Both the position numbers and the translations under genes were made by a program. From Deltaproteobacteria bacterium (lineage in GTDB: Bacteria > Bdellovibrionota_C > UBA2361 > SZUA-149 > JAITKM01): 29,360 nt of DNA. Positions 26,566 to 29,360 of this stretch are shown in pieces; positions within the stretch are counted from its first letter, which is position 1; each line of letters starts with the position of its first letter. The stretch is from contig JAITKM010000033.1 of assembly GCA_031278395.1 (NCBI GenBank), forward strand, positions 1 through 29,360. The letters run 5' to 3'. The notes below the pieces were generated by a model that worked only from the letters and a program-made list of their open reading frames with translations, was not told the DNA's origin and did not search any database.

Positions 26566-27336
26566 ATGAAGCCTATTTTTCTCGCTAACTGGAAGATGAA
26601 TATCTTGCCAGCAGAAGTCAAAGAATTTGCTAAAAATTTTTTAAGCCAAATTACGCCTGACGCTAATTACGCTGATATTGGTTTTGCCGCTCCTTATACT
26701 ACGTTAGCGGCGCTAGTTGATGGGTTTAGAGGCGTCAAAGGTATTTTGACTGGTGCTCAAAACTGCCATTGGGCTGATAATGGCGCTTTTACTGGCGAGG
26801 TATCCGCTAAGATGCTCAAAGATGTCGGTGTGAATTTTGTGATTATTGGACATTCTGAACGGCGACAGTTTTTTGGGGAAACTGATGAAACTGTGGCTAA
26901 GCGTTCGGTGAAAGCTCTGAAAGAAGGATTAATTGCCGTAGTGTGCGTTGGCGAAACAAAAGCTGAATATGAAGCTGGCAGAACTAAGGAAATTGTTTCC
27001 AGACAATTAAAAGGCTCACTGGCTGATGTTACAGCAGAAATGACCCACGCCTTAATTATTGCCTATGAGCCAGTTTGGGCGATAGGAACTGGACTTACTG
27101 CCACACCAGAGATTGCACAAAGTGTTCATGCAAGTATTCGTTCAGAGCTAACTGCTTTGTATAATGCTAACGTAGCTGGGGCAATTCCAATTATTTATGG
27201 TGGTTCAGCCAAGACAGATAACATTGCCAGCTTGGTTGCTCAGCCAGATATTAACGGAGGTTTAGTTGGCGGTGCGTCGTTAAAACCAGATACTTTTGCC
27301 CAACTAGTTCAAGCAGGCAGACAGGTGTATAAGTAG
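26566..27336 (+). CDS. tpiA: Triosephosphate isomerase
   Basis: TpiA interconverts dihydroxyacetone phosphate and glyceraldehyde-3-phosphate. The 256-residue product has ANWKMN with the substrate-binding Lys, IIGHSERRQFFGE with the catalytic His, AYEPVWAIGTG with the catalytic Glu, and the phosphate-binding loops YGGSAK and GGLVGGASL. It is complete. GGAG precedes the ATG by six bases. The product supplies the substrate of GapA, encoded just upstream in the same unit. Confidence 0.97.
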   Translation: MKPIFLANWKMNILPAEVKEFAKNFLSQITPDANYADIGFAAPYTTLAALVDGFRGVKGILTGAQNCHWADNGAFTGEVSAKMLKDVGVNFVIIGHSERRQFFGETDETVAKRSVKALKEGLIAVVCVGETKAEYEAGRTKEIVSRQLKGSLADVTAEMTHALIIAYEPVWAIGTGLTATPEIAQSVHASIRSELTALYNANVAGAIPIIYGGSAKTDNIASLVAQPDINGGLVGGASLKPDTFAQLVQAGRQVYK

Positions 27337-27341
27337 TAACT

Positions 27342-27848
27342 ATGCTCATTCGACATGAAAATTTAATTGATAATCCAGATCTTGAACGTAATGCAATTTA
27401 TAGTGTGGTTGCAACTGCGTTTGGGCGCGAGTCGGAAGCCCGGCTGGTGAACGAATTGCGGAGCAGTGGCGCTGCGGTGCTGTCGTTGGTGGCTGAAGTT
27501 GAGCATAAAATTGTAGCTCATATTATGTTTTCGCGAGCATATGTGCAAGACATACCGATTCTAGCTCTTGCTCCAGTTGCGACGTTACCTGAGTATCGTC
27601 ATAAAGGTATTGCTTCTGAGTTAATTCGTAAAGGCATTGAAGAGTCTTATAATAATAAAGAAATAATTATTACGGTTTTGGGTAACGAATTTTATAAAAA
27701 GTTTGGTTTTGAAGAGAGTTGTAAGGTCGGTCTTTTTTGCCCATATGATTTTCCGAGTGAGAATTTTCTAACTCTATTTTTAATTTCATCTTTTAGAAAT
27801 AAAATCCAAGGCACTGTTACCTATCCGTCAGAATTTGATAGGTTGTAA
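27342..27848 (+). CDS. GNAT-family N-acetyltransferase (YhbS-like)
   Basis: The 168-residue product has the GNAT acetyl-CoA-binding pattern LAPVATLPEYRHKGIASELI (R-x-x-G-x-A type) and a C-terminal GNEFYKKFGFEES strand-turn typical of these enzymes. The start region (IRHENLIDNPDLERNAIYSVVATAF) resembles YhbS-type acetyltransferases, whose substrates are mostly unknown. It starts five bases after tpiA and ends one base before tatD, so the four genes from gapA to tatD probably form one transcript. No substrate can be named. Confidence 0.85.
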   Translation: MLIRHENLIDNPDLERNAIYSVVATAFGRESEARLVNELRSSGAAVLSLVAEVEHKIVAHIMFSRAYVQDIPILALAPVATLPEYRHKGIASELIRKGIEESYNNKEIIITVLGNEFYKKFGFEESCKVGLFCPYDFPSENFLTLFLISSFRNKIQGTVTYPSEFDRL

Positions 27849-27849
27849 T

Positions 27850-28611
27850 ATGTATTTAATTGACTCGCATGCACATTTAAATATGTTATCTTCTTCAATT
27901 GAGGAGATTCTCAAGCGCGCTGAGGCGCATGCTGTTCGTAAGATAATTTATATTGGGTCTGATGACAGCTTAGAGGTTTACGACAAGTTACTTGCCACGA
28001 TTACCCAATATCCGAATATTTGGGGCGCGGTAGCTTTTCATCCACAGGATGCGGATAAATTTCAAGATTTAAAGTTATTAGAAAAGTATTTTTTAAATCC
28101 TAAAGTGATTGCGGTTGGTGAATGTGGACTTGATTTTTATAAAGATTATTCAGATTTTCAAAAACAAGAAAAATTATTTAGATGTTCGATTGCTGTAGCT
28201 AAGGCTTTGAAAAAGCCGTTGATTATTCATAGTCGCGAAGCTGGAGAGAAAACGCTTGAAATTTTAAAAGCTGAGAACGCTAAAGAAGTTGGCGGTGTAT
28301 TTCATTGTTTTGGAGAAAGTGCGGAATATGCTGCCCAGGTTGCAGATTTAGGATTTAAAATTTCATTTACAGGGGTAGTAACTTTTAAAAATGCTCAGCG
28401 GGCTCAGGAGGTCATTAAAAATGTGCCTCTTTCGCAAATTTTGGTTGAGACTGACTGTCCCTATATGGCGCCTGAGCCTTTTCGCGGCAAAGAGTGTGAG
28501 CCAATGCATACTTACTATACAGCTAAAAAAATCGCCGAACTAAAAGAACTATCTTTTGACCAAGCAGCAGAAATTTTCACCCAAAACACCGAGCAGCTAT
28601 TTGGTATCTAA
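27850..28611 (+). CDS. tatD: TatD-family metal-dependent hydrolase
   Basis: TatD proteins are metal-dependent DNases or phosphoesterases of the amidohydrolase fold, linked to DNA repair and tRNA quality. The 253-residue product has the metal-binding DSHAHL, GECGLDFY, PLIIHSREA, VFHCFGES and VETDCPYMAP motifs, all in place. The ATG at 27850 is preferred over an upstream TTG inside the GNAT gene because MYLIDSHAHL is the usual beginning. It starts one base after the GNAT stop. Confidence 0.95.
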   Translation: MYLIDSHAHLNMLSSSIEEILKRAEAHAVRKIIYIGSDDSLEVYDKLLATITQYPNIWGAVAFHPQDADKFQDLKLLEKYFLNPKVIAVGECGLDFYKDYSDFQKQEKLFRCSIAVAKALKKPLIIHSREAGEKTLEILKAENAKEVGGVFHCFGESAEYAAQVADLGFKISFTGVVTFKNAQRAQEVIKNVPLSQILVETDCPYMAPEPFRGKECEPMHTYYTAKKIAELKELSFDQAAEIFTQNTEQLFGI

Positions 28612-28924
28612 AAAAACACCAAAAAATGACATTAACCTCTTAATAAAAAAAGCCGCCCCTTAACCCGTCCTTTTCTGCCATAAAGATAGTAAGTAAAGAT
28701 ATCAATTGTGAAGATTCGTTTAAGAAGTTCTGACTAGGAGGAGTAATGTTTCGGATGCTGATTTCTGGTCTGCCATTTTCGTAAGTTTTATTGGTTATTT
28801 TTTGTGCGACAATCCACTTTAGCATATTAATAAAAAATTATAGACAAGAATTAAGAATTGGTTTACAAGCTTCAACGTGTTATTATGCCTAAAGTTTTAT
28901 TTTTTTACATTAAATTAAATAAAA
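28612..28924. other. Gene-poor stretch after tatD
   Basis: These 313 bases hold no gene I can support. There is a strong ribosome binding site AGGAGG (28736-28741) before a 12-codon frame (28746-28784), a minus-strand frame of 61 codons (28640-28825) without a ribosome binding site, and GGCGGCTTTTTTT on the minus strand (near 28650) that looks like half of a terminator with no partner arm. The stretch may be a decayed gene. Confidence 0.5.
28858..28886 (+). promoter_or_regulatory. Candidate promoter of the small secreted protein gene
   Basis: TTGGTT (28858-28863) and TATTAT (28881-28886) are 17 bases apart, with TGT before the -10 as in extended -10 promoters. The start would be about 32 bases before the ATG at 28925. 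Confidence 0.33.
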
Positions 28925-29242
28925 ATGATTAAGTACACCAAAATATCAGAAATATTTTTTATTAATGTGCTCATTATATTAAGCTTTGGAATTATTAACT
29001 GCACTTTAGATGCTTTTGCTGACTCTTTGTCTTCTGACTACTACTCTAGCACTAAGATTTTTTATGACGATATTGTTGTTGATTGCTCCGAGGGTTATCC
29101 TGAATGCTATAAGCAATGTCCGGGGAAAGGAACTGCTTATGTTGACAGTACTACTGATTGTTCTGATGGACTATCTTTATATACCCGATCTATCCGACTA
29201 AATGTTGTACCCCTAAAAAGGATTAGTTATGTTTTTAAATAA
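28925..29242 (+). CDS. Small exported protein with Cys-rich mature region, unrecognised
   Basis: The 105-residue product has a long signal peptide (basic start, hydrophobic IFFINVLIILSFGIIN, likely cleavage after DAFA before DSLSS). The mature part of about 70 residues contains four cysteines within 27 residues (DCSEGYPEC, KQCPG, TTDCSDG), which suggests two disulfides, consistent with the DsbA-like protein encoded in this window. No family is recognised, and the ribosome binding site is poor. The mature part may be shortened by a frameshift, since the following sequence lacks a normal gene. Confidence 0.55.
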   Translation: MIKYTKISEIFFINVLIILSFGIINCTLDAFADSLSSDYYSSTKIFYDDIVVDCSEGYPECYKQCPGKGTAYVDSTTDCSDGLSLYTRSIRLNVVPLKRISYVFK

Positions 29243-29246
29243 AAAA

Positions 29247-29252
29247 TATAAT
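29247..29252 (+). promoter_or_regulatory. Perfect -10 box before the poly-G tract
   Basis: TATAAT lies ten bases before the ATG at 29262. No good -35 is seen at the right distance. Transcription would start almost at the ATG, giving a leaderless transcript, or the poly-G tract would lie in the first bases of the RNA. Confidence 0.3.
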
Positions 29253-29261
29253 AAATTCAAT

Positions 29262-29360
29262 ATGTTAGTGGGGGGGGGGGGGGGGGGATTTGTGCCGTAC
29301 ACCTATTTATTCTGACATTAGGCACTTATAAAAAAAAATCCTTTGCGGCCGATTCTTATT
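29262..29360 (+). pseudogene. Possible phase-variable gene start, out of frame in this sequence (partial)
   Basis: From ATG 29262 the frame reads MLV, Gly residues from the G-tract, and then stops at 29313 after 17 codons. Adding one G or removing two restores a frame that is open from the tract to the window edge and reads ICAVHLFILTLG...SFAADSY. That stretch is hydrophobic and ends like the FADS cleavage region of the gene just upstream. The third frame stops at 29329. This looks like an exported protein switched off by tract length, but only about 24 codons are available after the tract and the tract length could be an assembly error. Confidence 0.35.
29270..29287. repeat. 18-base poly-G homopolymer
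   Basis: Eighteen consecutive G's in an otherwise AT-rich region. Such tracts change length by slippage and drive phase variation in several bacteria. A run of nine A's (29330-29338) lies a short distance downstream. Confidence 0.95.

Noticed and set aside
28640-28825. 61-codon minus-strand frame after tatD
   Set aside because: It has no ribosome binding site or recognisable motif and sits in a stretch that looks non-coding.

Overview
The window is about 29.4 kb of AT-rich DNA that reads as an ordinary bacterial chromosome. It uses the standard code (TAA, TAG and TGA all serve as stops), is densely coding, and shows no insertion sequence, integrase, CRISPR array, tRNA or rRNA. Sec, Tol (TolQ/TolR/TolA), a DsbA-like protein, a TlpA-like protein and an octaprenyl-type prenyl synthase point to a Gram-negative, double-membraned cell. 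Low GC, an archaeal-type cytidylate kinase, RecD2 and a lone aspartokinase would fit a host-associated lineage such as Dependentiae. That placement is a guess from gene content, not something the sequence proves.

Layout. (1) 1-4313, minus strand: ssb, tgt, yajC, secD and a secF cut by the window edge, largely overlapping or closely spaced. (2) 4566-7802, plus strand: phosphatidylserine synthase, an unrecognised membrane protein with an Asp-rich stretch, ribosomal protein L31 overlapping a membrane thioredoxin, and a membrane-anchored DUF3465-like protein. (3) 7853-19390, minus strand: recD2, dnaG, mutS, a short CCA/poly(A)-polymerase-type nucleotidyltransferase and an ArgRS-like protein that overlaps it; also cmk and lysC, separated by a hairpin-rich leader. 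(4) 19572-20530: two convergent HU-family genes sharing a bidirectional terminator, one with a signal peptide and one with a histone-H1-like Lys/Ala tail. (5) 20847-22695, plus: DsbA-like protein and polyprenyl synthase. (6) 22783-25266, minus: tolQ-tolR-tolA. (7) 25545-28611, plus: gapA, tpiA, a GNAT acetyltransferase and tatD, nearly contiguous. (8) 28612-29360: a gene-poor tail with a small secreted Cys-containing protein and an 18-G homopolymer just after a possible start codon.

Most genes are housekeeping. Three things stand out. First, an intact protein keeps the N-terminal and DALR tRNA-binding domains of arginyl-tRNA synthetase but has lost the catalytic core; it is translationally overlapped with a CCA-type nucleotidyltransferase that itself lacks its usual C-terminal tRNA-binding part. 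Second, an HU-family protein carries an apparent Sec signal peptide and lies tail-to-tail with an HU that has an H1-like tail. Third, the poly-G tract looks like a phase-variation switch for a putative exported protein, in the off frame here.
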